Source: Anas platyrhynchos
Taxonomy: Eukaryota > Chordata > Aves > Anseriformes > Anatidae
Assembly: GCF_047663525.1 (NCBI RefSeq)
Contig: NC_092588.1
Span: 44,522,001 to 44,586,000, forward strand
Direction: 5' to 3'
DNA length: 64,000 bases
Positions 35,518-47,569 of the stretch are shown here, piece after piece (positions within the stretch are counted from its first letter, which is position 1; each line of letters opens with the position of its first letter). The notes below the pieces were generated by a model, which saw only the letters and a program-made list of their open reading frames with translations, searched no databases and had not been told where the DNA came from. The position numbers were made by a program, and so were the translations under genes.

Positions 35518-35798
35518 ATTTTTGTTTTTCTTCTAGTCAGAAAGTGCCAGCTTGACCAAAGTGAAACATGGGAAAGTGGTAGCAGTTTCAGCGGGAAAAG
35601 GAGCTCTGGTTCAAACAGGGCCTTGAAAAGCAGGTCTTATGGTGACATGGCATGCCCAAAAGAATTGAATCAGATAATGGGACTCATTTCTGAAACAACC
35701 TCTTGCATTCCTTTGGTCTACCGGCCACTTGATGTCTCCAGCACAACTGTGCTAGCCGGTCAGGGGAAGGGATCGCTGTGCTCTGCTCTGTGCTCTTT

Positions 35799-36224
35799 CA
35801 GCTTCACCTCCAGTCCTGTGTGCAGTTTTGGGCACCACAGTAACAGAAGGACATAAAACTATTGGAGTGCCCAAAGGAGGGCTTCAAGCTAGTGGAGGAT
35901 CTGGAGGGCAAGATGGAGGAGGAGCGGCTGAGGTCTCTGCTTTTGTTCGGCCTGCAGGAGACTGAAGAGAGGTCTCATGGTGGCCTACATTTTCCTCAGG
36001 AGGGGAGCAGAGGGCCTGGCACAGAGCTCTGCTCTCTGGGGACAGTGACAAAACTCAAGGGAACGGCATGAGGCTGTGACAGGGGAGGGTCTGGCTGGAG
36101 GTGAGGAAAAGACTCTTCACTGGCGGGGGTCTCGGCCACTGAAACAGGCCTCCCAGTGAAGTGGTGAGGGCAGGAAGCCTGCTGAAGTTCACAAAGCGTC
36201 TGGGCAATGCTCTCAGACATGTCA
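35799..36224 (+). mobile_element. Old CR1 remnant, unit 4
   Basis: Copy of the 24105 remnant at +11694 bp. Confidence 0.7.
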
Positions 36225-36230
36225 CACAGA

Positions 36231-36294
36231 GCGATGGGCTGTGATGTCACCCAGCGATAGGCTGTGACCTCACGGCCCTCACTGCTTATATAGG
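36231..36294 (+). promoter_or_regulatory. Unit 4 promoter: CRE-like pair and TATA
   Basis: TATA box at 36287; no change seen. Confidence 0.65.
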
Positions 36295-36719
36295 GGCGCT
36301 GGCAGAGCCCGCCCCAGCCTGGCTCGTGCCTGGACTCCTGCTGAGCGAGTGTGCGAGGCTTGGAGAGACGAGCAAGGGTTTGGTGGAGCTGTGCTGGGGG
36401 GCCACTGGCAGCTGTTCTCAGTGCCTGTCCCCACAGCCAGTACCCGTGTTTCCCCGGCCCTGCCTGGCTCAGGCAGCCGGGGCCCTGTGAGGCGCGCTTG
36501 CAGCAACACAGGTGAGCTGTGTGGGGACACGTACCCTGGGGTGGCCCGCAGGGGGCACGGGATGGCTCAGCCGCGGGGATGGGGATGGGTCTGGGGGTTT
36601 CCTGCTGACCCTGGCCTCTCTCCTCCTTGCAGCGCGCAGCACCTGTCTCGGCGGCACCAGAGAGGGGAAGCAGCTCACCACCCGCAGCTCTCCCCAGCCT
36701 GCCGCAGCGAGACAGCACC

Positions 36720-37751
36720 ATGGCCACAGAGGCTGAAGTCACCTGCCCTGTGTGCCAGGGGTCCCTGAAGGAGCCCAGCGTCATCAGCCCCTGTCAGCAC
36801 CAGTTCTGCTTCGGCTGCATCATGCGCTGGGCCAAGAGGAGCGTCAGCTGCCCCCTCTGCAGGCAGGACATCACCTCCATACGCTACTCCATCTGGTCCG
36901 AAGACGACTTTCTGGAGGTCCAAGTTGTCAGCCATGCAGAGAACCAAGAGGACAGCCAGCAGGACGAGCAGGGGGCTGCAGTGCCGGTGCCCCCGGCTGC
37001 CGTGAGCGGCCTCCTGCCAGAGGAATGGGCGGCCCTCTTCAGGGAGCATCCTGAAATCCTCGGTCCTCTGAGGCCCTGGGTGCGCCAGCAAGCCAGGGAG
37101 TTGTTTGGGGCTGCCTGGTGGGACCAGGATGTGCTAGAGGCCAAGGTCATTGCTTGGCTGTGCCGCTTTGGGCTGGAGGAGGTGGTCTTGGTTCGCGAGA
37201 TGCAGCCGTTCCTGCAGGGCCATACAGAGCGCTTTGTGAACCAGCTCATTGATAGAGCTGTAGACATGTGCAGCGATGAGTTCCTCGAGGAGCTGGGGCT
37301 CCTGGAGCCCCCTCCTGCAAGCCAGCACCAGAATGGCCCTGAGGTGGACCTGGGGTGCTCCCATGTCCGGGAGCCAGAAAACAGCACTGAAGCCACCCCC
37401 AGCCATGCTGCCTCCTGCCAGGATGCTCCTCTCACCATCGTGCTGTCCTCCAGCAGCTCAGAGGATTCTGATATCGAGGAGCTCCCCAGCACCTCCAGTG
37501 CCGCCCTGCGTGGGGGTCCTGCCCACCCTCCCACTGCACCCATCCCCACAGAGCGGGAGGAGCCCTGCAGAGAGCCGGGACAGGCGGCAACAGAAGGTGC
37601 CGCGATGCAGGGCTGCAGCCACAGGCCGTCTCCTCCTGGCCAGGGCAGGGACAGTTCTCCTGGGGGGCCCCGGCGCCCCCCGAAGAGAAGATCCAACAGC
37701 AGCCCGGACTCTCCCAAACCCTGCAAGAGGCCGCCTCCCCGGCGCCTTTAG
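36720..37751 (+). CDS. TOPORS-like RING-finger E3 ligase, array copy 4
   Basis: Predicted protein identical to copy 1. Leader intron 36512-36632, AATAAA at 37777. Confidence 0.85.
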   Translation: MATEAEVTCPVCQGSLKEPSVISPCQHQFCFGCIMRWAKRSVSCPLCRQDITSIRYSIWSEDDFLEVQVVSHAENQEDSQQDEQGAAVPVPPAAVSGLLPEEWAALFREHPEILGPLRPWVRQQARELFGAAWWDQDVLEAKVIAWLCRFGLEEVVLVREMQPFLQGHTERFVNQLIDRAVDMCSDEFLEELGLLEPPPASQHQNGPEVDLGCSHVREPENSTEATPSHAASCQDAPLTIVLSSSSSEDSDIEELPSTSSAALRGGPAHPPTAPIPTEREEPCREPGQAATEGAAMQGCSHRPSPPGQGRDSSPGGPRRPPKRRSNSSPDSPKPCKRPPPRRL

Positions 37752-38180
37752 CAGGGCATGTTTAGTTTTGAATTAAAATAAATCTATAAAAGCAGTGACT
37801 CTGACACAGTGTCTTGCTCTTACTCCAAAGAGAGTTCAGGGCAGAGCCTACGAGTGATGTCACAAATGAGGGGTGGGAGGTGGGATGGGTGTTCCAGGAA
37901 ACAGGGCCCAAAACTCTATAGTTTTTAAAAAAGAAATCACTGCTGCTTCACAGCACTAGTTATGTGTGGCTACTATAAAAAGAGATTCACTTCGGAAGTA
38001 GCCTGATATCACAGAAGTTTCATGCCTTTTTACAAGAAATTAAACTGTCCCTATTCAATGAAGTGGCCAAATGGGGAGGTGATCAGACGTTTGCACACCC
38101 TGAGTATGTAAGTTTGCACACCCTATCAGCAAGGCTGTCTGGGAAAGGAATAGCTTCAGGGGAAACCAGGTATTATTTTT

Positions 38181-39415
38181 CCTTTATTTTCCTGATTTCC
38201 TTTTATGATAAGATCACCCGTATGGTGGACCAAGGGAAACCAGCTGATGTGATTTTTTTGGACTTCAGCAAGGCTTTTGACACGGTTTCCCATAGGATCC
38301 TACTGGACAAAATGTCCACCATACAGCTAAATAAAAACATCATACGATGGGTGAGCAATTGGCTAACGGGCAGGGCCCAAAGGGTTATGGTGAATGGCGC
38401 TGCGTCAGGCTGGCGGGCGGTCACTAGTGGGGTCCCTCAAGGCTCCATTTTAGGGCCGGTACTTTTCAATATTTTTATAAACGATCTGGATGTAGGAATA
38501 GAAGGTATTTTGAGCAAGTTTGCTGATGACACCAAACTTGGAGGAGCTGTGGACTCGAATGAGGGTGGAAGGGCCTTGCAGAGGGATCTGGATAGGTTGG
38601 AGAGCTGGGCGATCGCCAACCGCATGAAGTTCAATAAGAGCAAGTGCCGGGTCCTGCACCTGGGACGGGGAAACCCTGGCTGCACGTACAGACTGGGCGA
38701 TGAGACGCTGGAGAGCAGCCTAGAAGAGAGGGATCTGGGGGTCGTGGTAGACAACAAGTTGAATATGAGCCGGCAGTGTGCCCTGGCAGCCAGGAGGGCC
38801 AACCGTGTCCTGGGGTGCATCAAGCACGGCATCGCTAGTAGGTCGAGGGAGGTGATTGTCCCGCTCTACTCTGCGCTGGTGCGACCTCACCTCGAGTACT
38901 GTGTGCAGTTCTGGGCACCACAGTATAAAAAGGACATGAAACTGTTGGAGAGTGTCCAGAGGAGGGCTACGAAGATGGTGAAAGGCCTGGAGGGGAAGAC
39001 GTACGAGGAACGGCTGAGGGCACTGGGCCTGTTCAGCCTGGAGAAGAGGAGGCTGAGGGGAGACCTCATCGCAGTCTACAACTTCCTCGTAAGGGGGTGT
39101 CGAGAGGCAGGAGACCTTTTCTCCATTAACACCAGCGACAGGACCCGCGGGAACAGGGTTAAGCTGAGGCAGGGGAAGTTTAGACTTGACATCAGGAGGG
39201 GGTTCTTCACAGAGAGGGTGGTTGCACACTGGAACAGGCTCCCCAGGGAAGTGGTCACTGCACCGAGCCTGACTGAATTTAAGAAGAGATTGGACTGTGC
39301 ACTTAGTCACATGGTCTGAACTTTTGGGTAGACCTGTGCGGTGTCAAGAGTTGGACTTGATGATCCTTAAGGGTCCCTTCCAACTCAGGATATTCTATGA
39401 TTCTATGATTCTATG
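38181..39415 (+). mobile_element. 5'-truncated CR1 in unit 5
   Basis: Same insertion as in units 2-4; ORF2 remnant open to 39319. It shares CAGACTGGGC with unit 2 and FINDLD with units 3-4, a mosaic that suggests exchange between units. Confidence 0.95.
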
Positions 39416-39696
39416 ATTTTTGTTTTTCTTCTAGTCAGAAAGTGACAGCTTGACCAAAGTGAAACATGGGAAAGTGGTAGCAGTTTCAGCGGGAAAAGGA
39501 GCTCTGGTTCAAACAGGGCCTTGAAAAGCAGGTCTTATGGTGACATGGCATGCCCAAAAGAATTGAATCAGATAATGGGACTCATTTCTGAAACAACCTC
39601 TTGCATTCCTTTGGTCTACCGGCCACTTGATGTCTCCAGCACAACTGTGCTAGCCGGTCAGGGGAAGGGATCGCTGTGCTCTGCTCTGTGCTCTTT

Positions 39697-40122
39697 CAGC
39701 TTCACCTCCAGTCCTGTGTGCAGTTTTGGGCACCACAGTAACAGAAGGACATAAAACTATTGGAGTGCCCAAAGGAGGGCTTCAAGCTAGTGGAGGATCT
39801 GGAGGGCAAGATGGAGGAGGAGCGGCTGAGGTCTCTGCTTTTGTTCGGCCTGCAGGAGACTGAAGAGAGGTCTCATGGTGGCCTACATTTTCCTCAGGAG
39901 GGGAGCAGAGGGCCTGGCACAGAGCTCTGCTCTCTGGGGACAGTGACAAAACTCAAGGGAACGGCATGAGGCTGTGACAGGGGAGGGTCTGGCTGGAGGT
40001 GAGGAAAAGACTCTTCACTGGCGGGGGTCTCGGCCACTGAAACAGGCCTCCCAGTGAAGTGGTGAGGGCAGGAAGCCTGCTGAAGTTCACAAAGCGTCTG
40101 GGCAATGCTCTCAGACATGTCA
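39697..40122 (+). mobile_element. Old CR1 remnant, unit 5
   Basis: Copy of the 24105 remnant at +15592 bp. Confidence 0.7.
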
Positions 40123-40128
40123 CACAGA

Positions 40129-40192
40129 GCGATGGGCTGTGATGTCACCCAGCGATAGGCTGTGACCTCACGGCCCTCACTGCTTATATAGG
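40129..40192 (+). promoter_or_regulatory. Unit 5 promoter: CRE-like pair and TATA
   Basis: TATA box at 40185; both CRE-like octamers intact although the unit's 3' end has diverged. Confidence 0.65.
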
Positions 40193-40617
40193 GGCGCTGG
40201 CAGAGCCCGCCCCAGCCTGGCTCGTGCCTGGACTCCTGCTGAGCGAGTGTGCGAGGCTTGGAGAGACGAGCAAGGGTTTGGTGGAGCTGTGCTGGGGGGC
40301 CACTGGCAGCTGTTCTCAGTGCCTGTCCCCACAGCCAGTACCCGTGTTTCCCCGGCCCTGCCTGGCTCAGGCAGCCGGGGCCCTGTGAGGCGCGCTTGCA
40401 GCAACACAGGTGAGCTGTGTGGGGACACGTACCCTGGGGTGGCCCGCAGGGGGCACGGGATGGCTCAGCCGCGGGGATGGGGATGGGTCTGGGGGTTTCC
40501 TGCTGACCCTGGCCTCTCTCCTCCTTGCAGCGCGCAGCACCTGTCTCGGCGGCACCAGAGAGGGGAAGCAGCTCACCACCCGCAGCTCTCCCCAGCCTGC
40601 CGCAGCGAGACAGCACC

Positions 40618-41649
40618 ATGGCCACAGAGGCTGAAGTCACCTGCCCTGTGTGCCAGGGGTCCCTGAAGGAGCCCAGCGTCATCAGCCCCTGTCAGCACCA
40701 GTTCTGCTTCGGCTGCATCATGCGCTGGGCCAAGAGGAGCGTCAGCTGCCCCCTCTGCAGGCAGGACATCACCTCCATACGCTACTCCATCTGGTCCGAA
40801 GACGACTTTCTGGAGGTCCAAGTTGTCAGCCATGCAGAGAACCAAGAGGACAGCCAGCAGGACGAGCAGGGGGCTGCAGTGCCGGTGCCCCCGGCTGCCG
40901 TGAGCGGCCTCCTGCCAGAGGAATGGGCGGCCCTCTTCAGGGAGCATCCTGAAATCCTCGGTCCTCTGAGGCCCTGGGTGCGCCAGCAAGCCAGGGAGTT
41001 GTTTGGGGCTGCCTGGTGGGACCAGGATGTGCTAGAGGCCAAGGTCATTGCTTGGCTGTGCCGCTTTGGGCTGGAGGAGGTGGTCTTGGTTCGCGAGATG
41101 CAGCCGTTCCTGCAGGGCCATACAGAGCGCTTTGTGAACCAGCTCATTGATAGAGCTGTAGACATGTGCAGCGATGAGTTCCTCGAGGAGCTGGGGCTCC
41201 TGGAGCCCCCTCCTGCAAGCCAGCACCAGAATGGCCCTGAGGTGGACCTGGGGTGCTCCCATGTCCGGGAGCCAGAAAACAGCACTGAAGCCACCCCCAG
41301 CCATGCTGCCTCCTGCCAGGATGCTCCTCTCACCATCGTGCTGTCCTCCAGCAGCTCAGAGGATTCTGATATCGAGGAGCTCCCCAGCACCTCCAGTGCC
41401 GCCCTGCGTGGGGGTCCTGCCCACCCTCCCACTGCACCCATCCCCACAGAGCGGGAGGAGCCCTGCAGAGAGCCGGGACAGGCGGCAACAGAAGGTGCCG
41501 CGATGCAGGGCTGCAGCCACAGGCCGTCTCCTCCTGGCCAGGGCAGGGACAGTTCTCCTGGGGGGCCCCGGCGCCCCCCGAAGAGAAGATCCAACAGCAG
41601 CCCGGACTCTCCCAAACCCTGCAAGAGGCCGCCTCCCCGGCGCCTTTAG
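40618..41649 (+). CDS. TOPORS-like RING-finger E3 ligase, array copy 5
   Basis: Predicted protein identical to copy 1. Leader intron 40410-40530. Its 3' UTR differs: the AATAAA of the other copies is replaced by an uninterrupted A-tract (about 41673-41681), leaving only the weaker overlapping ATTAAA. Transcripts of this copy may therefore end less efficiently or elsewhere, in the single-copy flank after 41812. Confidence 0.85.
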   Translation: MATEAEVTCPVCQGSLKEPSVISPCQHQFCFGCIMRWAKRSVSCPLCRQDITSIRYSIWSEDDFLEVQVVSHAENQEDSQQDEQGAAVPVPPAAVSGLLPEEWAALFREHPEILGPLRPWVRQQARELFGAAWWDQDVLEAKVIAWLCRFGLEEVVLVREMQPFLQGHTERFVNQLIDRAVDMCSDEFLEELGLLEPPPASQHQNGPEVDLGCSHVREPENSTEATPSHAASCQDAPLTIVLSSSSSEDSDIEELPSTSSAALRGGPAHPPTAPIPTEREEPCREPGQAATEGAAMQGCSHRPSPPGQGRDSSPGGPRRPPKRRSNSSPDSPKPCKRPPPRRL

Positions 41650-41812
41650 CAGGGCATGTTTAGTTTTGAATTAAAAAAAAATCTATAAAAGCAGTGACTC
41701 TGACACAGTGTCTTGCTCTTACTCCAAAGAGAGTTCAGGGCAGAGCCTACGTGTGATGCCACAAATGAGGGGTGGGATGTGGGATGGGTGTTCCAGGAAA
41801 CAGGGCCCAAAA

Positions 41813-44800
41813 GGGGTGCTGCAAGAGGCCCCCACGAGGGTGGGGATAGGAGGTTGGTTGAGGCTCAGCTTCAGGGACAAGTAGAGACACCATCCCCTGG
41901 GCTTGGATCCCACTGCCCCAACTGGAAATGCCTTAGTCTGAACGCTTCCTCGGGGGGCTCTGTTTTTAGCAAAGAAGGTGGTCACTGGAAACCACCTCCT
42001 GGTGTGATCCAGGTGTGTTAAAAGCACTTGGTGACTGACTGCTGAGGCCTGTCATGCATGCACTTGCAGTTGCAAAAGGGGTAGAGCAATGCTGCTCATG
42101 GATGTGGGCAGCATGTCCCAATGCACATTCAACTCCAAGAAATGGCACTGCCTTCAACACACTCTGCCTTCTGGTCTCTCCAGAGCCTTTTCAGGCATGT
42201 TTGCCAGGAAGGCAACATCCATGTCACCCCAGCTGCTGGTGCTGGGCTGGAAGCTCCTGAACACCCATAAGAATACACTGATGACAGCGTGTGGGGCAAC
42301 ACAGCAGCAGCAGGAGTTTCTGGGAAAGGGAAGAAAATGGTCTAAATGCTTCTGAAAGGGGGTTTTGCCAGAAAGCCAAAGAAGGTCAAAGGAAGTTTTT
42401 TATGAAGAAAACAGCAAATAGGTGTCAGATCCCCACAGACGTGACCAACAAAGGAACAGCAATGGCTCTATTTTCTCTAAACCCCAAACCCCACATTACT
42501 CTGCACTCTAAACTCCTTCCTTCAGTCAGACTCCTCAAAGCTGTGCCCATGACCCCTGCAGCCCATGGCGAAAATCTCTGAGTTCTGCCTCTCTCCTCTT
42601 AAGTCTGGACCCCTCAAGCAGCCAGAACAACCTCCAGGGTCCTGACCTCAACAGGGAGCTGTCTGGGGGCACAGACACACAAATCTTGACATCAGTCAGC
42701 TGTGGACTCACCACAAGTTACAGAATTAAGTTTCCAACAATCATTCGCATTTCTATAACCCAGATGTATCTTGTCTGCTTCCATGTGTTTTCCCCATGAA
42801 GTCAGCCTGTCCTCAATAAAATAATGGTAAAAATGTTTATGTAAATATAATTATATATTCCCACCTTTTCTCTCTTGTAATAAAGGAATTTGAAATATAT
42901 TTTTCCATCATGGGAAACAAAATGAATTTTCCTAGGTTCCTCTCCATGAGGGCGTACACAACCACACAGACAGAAGAGCTTCAGTGCGTAGCCGAAACTC
43001 TTTCAGGATGTTTTTGAAAACCATCACTGAACATGGAGAAAATAATGCATTTTTACCCATTACTTCACAAACACCAGGTAAGTTTCTGAAGCACATAGTC
43101 ATACTCTTCCTGATCTGAACCACTAATAAAAGCAAAGTCAAAATTCTGGGCATGCTGTGACTTCTTGGTAATATCCATCCAAAAAAAAAAAAAATAAACA
43201 TCAAAAGGAATACACAGAGCTCCTGAATATATCAGTGAGCCAGAGCTGCCATCTCTGCAGGTGCAAACTTTTAGTTTTAGAGTTAGTCACTTTCATTCAA
43301 CAGTTCTTTTCACTTTAACATTTTCACATAGAATCTATTCAATCTCTTCATGCAGTATAAAATCTTTGTTACACTATCACTGCTCCTTAATCAAGGACAA
43401 ATTCTAAAGTTTTGCTTGTTTTCTTTTAAGTCTATTTATAAAAACTGGCATCTTTCTGTAGTCACTGGCGGCTTTGGAAATGGGCAGTTTTATGGATTTT
43501 CCACTCTGAGTAAAACCTTTTTTTCTCCCATACATGTTTAAAATAGGTCATTAAAAGACACAGTGGGTTATAAATGCTAATACCTCACAAATTGATCAAA
43601 TTGCCATCTCTCTCAGCAGTTAACATTGCTGACAGATAAACACTGTGTAGAGCTTTGAGAGCACGCAGAACGTTTGCCCACAGCCCTACAAAAGTCTGAT
43701 TTTTTCTGAACAGTAAGACATTTTAAAACTTTTTATTATTATTATTATTATTTATCCCTGTCTAACTCACAGGCCCTGTTGGTTGCAGGCTGCTTTTTCC
43801 CTTTCATTTTCATCATGCCTCAACAGTTTCCCCATGCCAATAGTATTGGTGAGATGAGACCCAACTCTGCAGTCGGTGGTGTCTTCTGCTCTTTACCTGA
43901 ACGTAATGAAAGGGACATGCCAACATCCTAATCACCCCCTTTACTGACTATGCACACACTAGGGCCAAACTGCCTCTGCATACCGCTGTTCTGCCAGGGC
44001 TCAGGAAGCTCCTGATGTGTAGGAGATGGGAAGCACCACAAGAAAACCTAACAATTCTCAACAGGGATTTCATACAGTCTCTGTAGACTCACAGAAGTCA
44101 TCATTTGAAGATATTTGCAAAAAGTACAAATTAATTATAAAGCAAGCCTGGATCAGTGCTCCACAGCCTAAAACTGTGGAGACCAGAATCACAAATAGTA
44201 CCAATACATTATTGAACAACGCAGTGAAAAAATCAAGTTCTCTGTGTTGTTTTCTAGTTGATGTTTTGCAATTTATTTTTTTTTTCTTGTTGATAGCTGC
44301 TAGACACTAAATAACTGTTAAAGAGAACTGACCATTAGGAATACCTAACTTATTTTCTGAGCTGTGATAGCTAGCTGTTGCTCCTCAAGTTATTTACTCT
44401 TTACTCATAGTTACTTATAGTTATTTACTCTTTACTCCACACTCAAAGTTAATTTTTTTGGGTCTACCAGCAAGTCTCTCAGTACCATCATACCTATTCA
44501 CACTGCTTTAGGGTCAGTTTTACTCTGATCATTTATTATTAGCAACTGAAATGACAGAAGGGTAGTTTTGTCTGTCTCTTCTCTCCCAGTCTTCTCCAAT
44601 GATTAATCACCTTGTGAAGAATGTGGAAATATCCTGTCATTTTCCCCCCCTACCAGCCATATTTCTACTGCTGTGAATCCATCCTGTACTTCAGTGGTTA
44701 GCTCATTACCAGTATTTTATCAGAAATACCCATCACAGTCTAGGGTCACATCTGTCTCCTTTGTATAAGCACCACAATCACTTTATACATCTTATTCCAC

Positions 44801-47569
44801 AGAGGAAAAGATGTGAGTTTACTCCCAAGAAGGTGAGGAGCCGACTATGCGCTGCCATCACCTGGCTGCTAGCAACAGCTACCCTAGCCTTTTTTGTTCT
44901 CTGCATTAATCTGCAGGTTGTTTTCAGACAGTTAAAATGTACTAAGGCCACTATCTGTATTGATGTCTCTATAAATCAACCTTGAAAACTTATAACAAAC
45001 ACTTGTTGCTTCAACCCCAACAAAGCCTCTATTTGAAACCATCCTTTCCTGTTCTGCTAAGTAAGTTTTCTCCAGAGAACACCTGCTTTATCCTTGTGAT
45101 TTTTCTTCATTTCTCTGGAACATATAGCTGTTTTCTTAGAAAAGGATTTCTTCATGCACACTTTCACATCTGTCTTTGGCCAGGACATATTCTTCCTTAT
45201 CTGTAGATGAGTCACAGCTGCTTTCACGCCTTTATTCCACCAGCCCTTTAAAAGACTTTGTTACACACCAAAGGCTTAAGATACTTGATTTTCTTCAATA
45301 CTCAAAGCTCTTTATTTAAATAATTAAGGATTTCTGTTGTCTCTCATTTACCTTGTCCAAATTCTTAATAGGACAGATACTTTCATCTAACTGCACCATT
45401 TTTGTGCCCGTCGTTGTCCTCAGCTGTTTCTCTTAGCTGTCCCTTATTCTCTTCTCGATGTATTTTGATTTTTAATTTTCCCAATGACATCTTTTCATGT
45501 TTTGAAGCTACGTATGAAGATCACATATCTCTCCTGCCTTCTTCCTCTCTTTGTTTTATTCAAATTTTTATTGGCTGTAGTATCTTGACACTACAAAACT
45601 CACAGCAAGTCTCTGGAAATCAGTGTAAAGAACTCTCCTTCCATGAGCTTCCTCAGGGGCAGCTTTAAAAGAGCCCTCGGATCTCTTTCGTGGCATCAGG
45701 CTTAGACGCATTTGCTCTGAAGCATGGAGTAAGGAGTCTAATTGTGTGTGACTCAAGGAAGCATTTCTTATGTCTCATGATATTTTTGTTAGCCTTGAGG
45801 TCTTGCAGGATGTTTCGAAAGCTGCCTCAAGGTTTTTCTCCATTTCTAGAGTTCAGAGGTTCTTGAGACTTCACTGATTCCTGGCCTGGTGTTATGGGGA
45901 GACACTACAGGGTGCTAAAGAGAATCTGCTGCAGACCTACATTTCAGCAAAACGAATCCCATCTGGGTATAGCTCGTCCCAGGTATTTCCTCAATTCTGG
46001 GGAACAGAAGGATGGTGAGACAAAGCAGGAAAAACTTAAGATTGGGTTTGGCCCCGTCAATAGATGTCTTTAAGCCACCCCAGATAATTCTCCTTTATGG
46101 AGAAGTTTCTTTCCACAGTGTCTTACAAACTGTTTTCTCTCCCAGAATGAATCACTTGCAGTTCCCCACCCTAACAGAGAAAACAGCTCACACGACATCA
46201 TTGCTGCAGCCTGAACCTGAAGCCATGCACACCCTATTCGCAGCAAAACCATGCCCCCCACCGCCTGGTGGCTACGCACTTGGAAAGGACTCCGTCTCTA
46301 CAAACCTTTTTAGAGCTCAAAGAAAGTCTGCCCAAATGCACAAAGGCACAGCTGCCTCATTTCTCGGTATTACACAACAGAGATCTTGCTTCTCTCTGCA
46401 GAAAAGGGTTAAAACACATTGCTGCAAAAAAATAGCATTATCCCTTTCCTGTATGACAAGTTGTATCAAAGCGAAGGCAGGCGCAGTTGCTAGCACTCGC
46501 ATTTTGCTGGACTTTTGCAGATAGTTTGAAAATACATATTACTCTGATATACTCTACTTTGCCCCACAGATCTTGCCTTGTTCCCAGGATGCAAACACCA
46601 TGACACCAGCCTTAGTGAACAAAAATGTTGGACTTGTCATATTCCCCCAGTATCTGATAATTTCAGTAATCAAACTAGCTCAGAACCACTTAGCAGCATC
46701 ACTGTTAAACAGTCTTGGTGTAAAAGTGCATATCTGAATCCTTCTGGTTGTTGATTGGGCTGCAACCACTTCTAAATGCAAAAGATAACAGATACCTCAG
46801 TAAGCCACTAGTACCCACAAAGGCTGCATCGCACAGTGTTACACCATGTCCTTCTTTAAAAATCTTTCATTTCCTCACTACCAGTGAAAAAGTGAAGCTG
46901 ACCCGCGAACAAATATCAAAACCAGTAATCTATTTCTGTATGAGAATAAAACTACTCTTCCTGGTATTCAGCTTTCTTTTGATTGGAAGACATCTGAACT
47001 GAATTTAGAGCTGCTGTTCACAAAAAGCAAGTTGGAAATTCACAGCTTCGATTTGTTTCATATCTAAGAAACATTTTTTGCTTCACATCCAGCTATAACC
47101 AGTACACGAGGGGCTGCAGAAACAACAAACAAATCCATGTCCCATACCTTCACTAATCAAAGCTCAACTTTGTTAACAAATGTCCAGAGACTCAGAGAAA
47201 CAATTTTCTATGCTGCCACAAGCAGCAATACGTTTGAAAACAAAATACTCAAAGCCACTACATAATGAATAAATTAAATCAGCCATCCTACCAACCTCAG
47301 GAGCATTCAATCCACACAGTTCAGCTCTCAGCTATCATCTATTTTTTATAGATCATGGGATTTTTAGAGTAAATTCCAGATTTGCATTCTTTGTCTAATG
47401 GTTTGAGAGACTAAGCTGAATGGATAGCAGCATAATTAATTTCAATGTAGGATTTTCCTATAATTCCCTGAATCCTGGGACTGGTGGCCCAAAAGCATCA
47501 ATGTGGCAGGATGGAAAAAAAAAAGCAGCCAAAGCGTGGAGAAGACCCACTACATGAAACGGCTGGGTT
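41813..47569. other. Right flank of the array, no clear gene
   Basis: GC content falls with distance from the array. Simple repeats include an A-run at about 43180-43194 and (ATT)n at about 43734-43752. A 170-codon ATG frame at 46012-46524 shows no domain, repeat or signal peptide and is left uncalled. One weak exon candidate (43007-43077) is listed separately. Confidence 0.45.
43007..43077 (+). other. Possible small exon, low confidence
   Basis: Acceptor AAACTCTTTCAG before 43007 and donor ACACCAG|GTAAGTTT after 43077 bound 71 bases with a single open frame (MFLKTITEHGENNAFLPIT). No family recognised and no partner exon found. Confidence 0.18.

Larger units (their letters stand above)
34019..37916 (+). 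repeat. Array unit 4
   Basis: 3898 bp. It appears identical to unit 3 at every variant position I noted, so units 3 and 4 are probably the most recent duplicates. Confidence 0.95.
23566..41812 (+). repeat. Direct tandem array of five RING-gene units
   Basis: Five head-to-tail units: 23566-26222 (2657 bp), 26223-30120, 30121-34018, 34019-37916 (3898 bp each) and 37917-41812 (3896 bp). Each carries one TOPORS-like gene. The length difference of unit 1 equals one CR1 plus its 6-bp target duplication (1241 bp). Internal junctions read GGGCCCAAAA-CTC-TATAGTTTTT, where CTC is found at neither outer edge. The copies look more than 99.8% identical by eye. Confidence 0.97.
37917..41812 (+). repeat. 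Array unit 5 (right edge, diverged 3' end)
   Basis: It carries its own variants: GAGGTGATTG at about 38850 (others GAGGTTATTG), AGTGACAGC at about 39440 (others AGTGCCAGC), an all-A tract replacing AATAAA at about 41675, and three changes in 41750-41780 (CGTGTGATGCC for CGAGTGATGTC, GATGTGG for GAGGTGG). It ends at GGGCCCAAAA, followed by single-copy flank GGGGTGCTGC. Confidence 0.95.

Noticed and set aside
46012-46524. 170-codon ATG frame
   Set aside because: No recognisable domain, signal or repeat, no clear splice or promoter context; compatible with chance.
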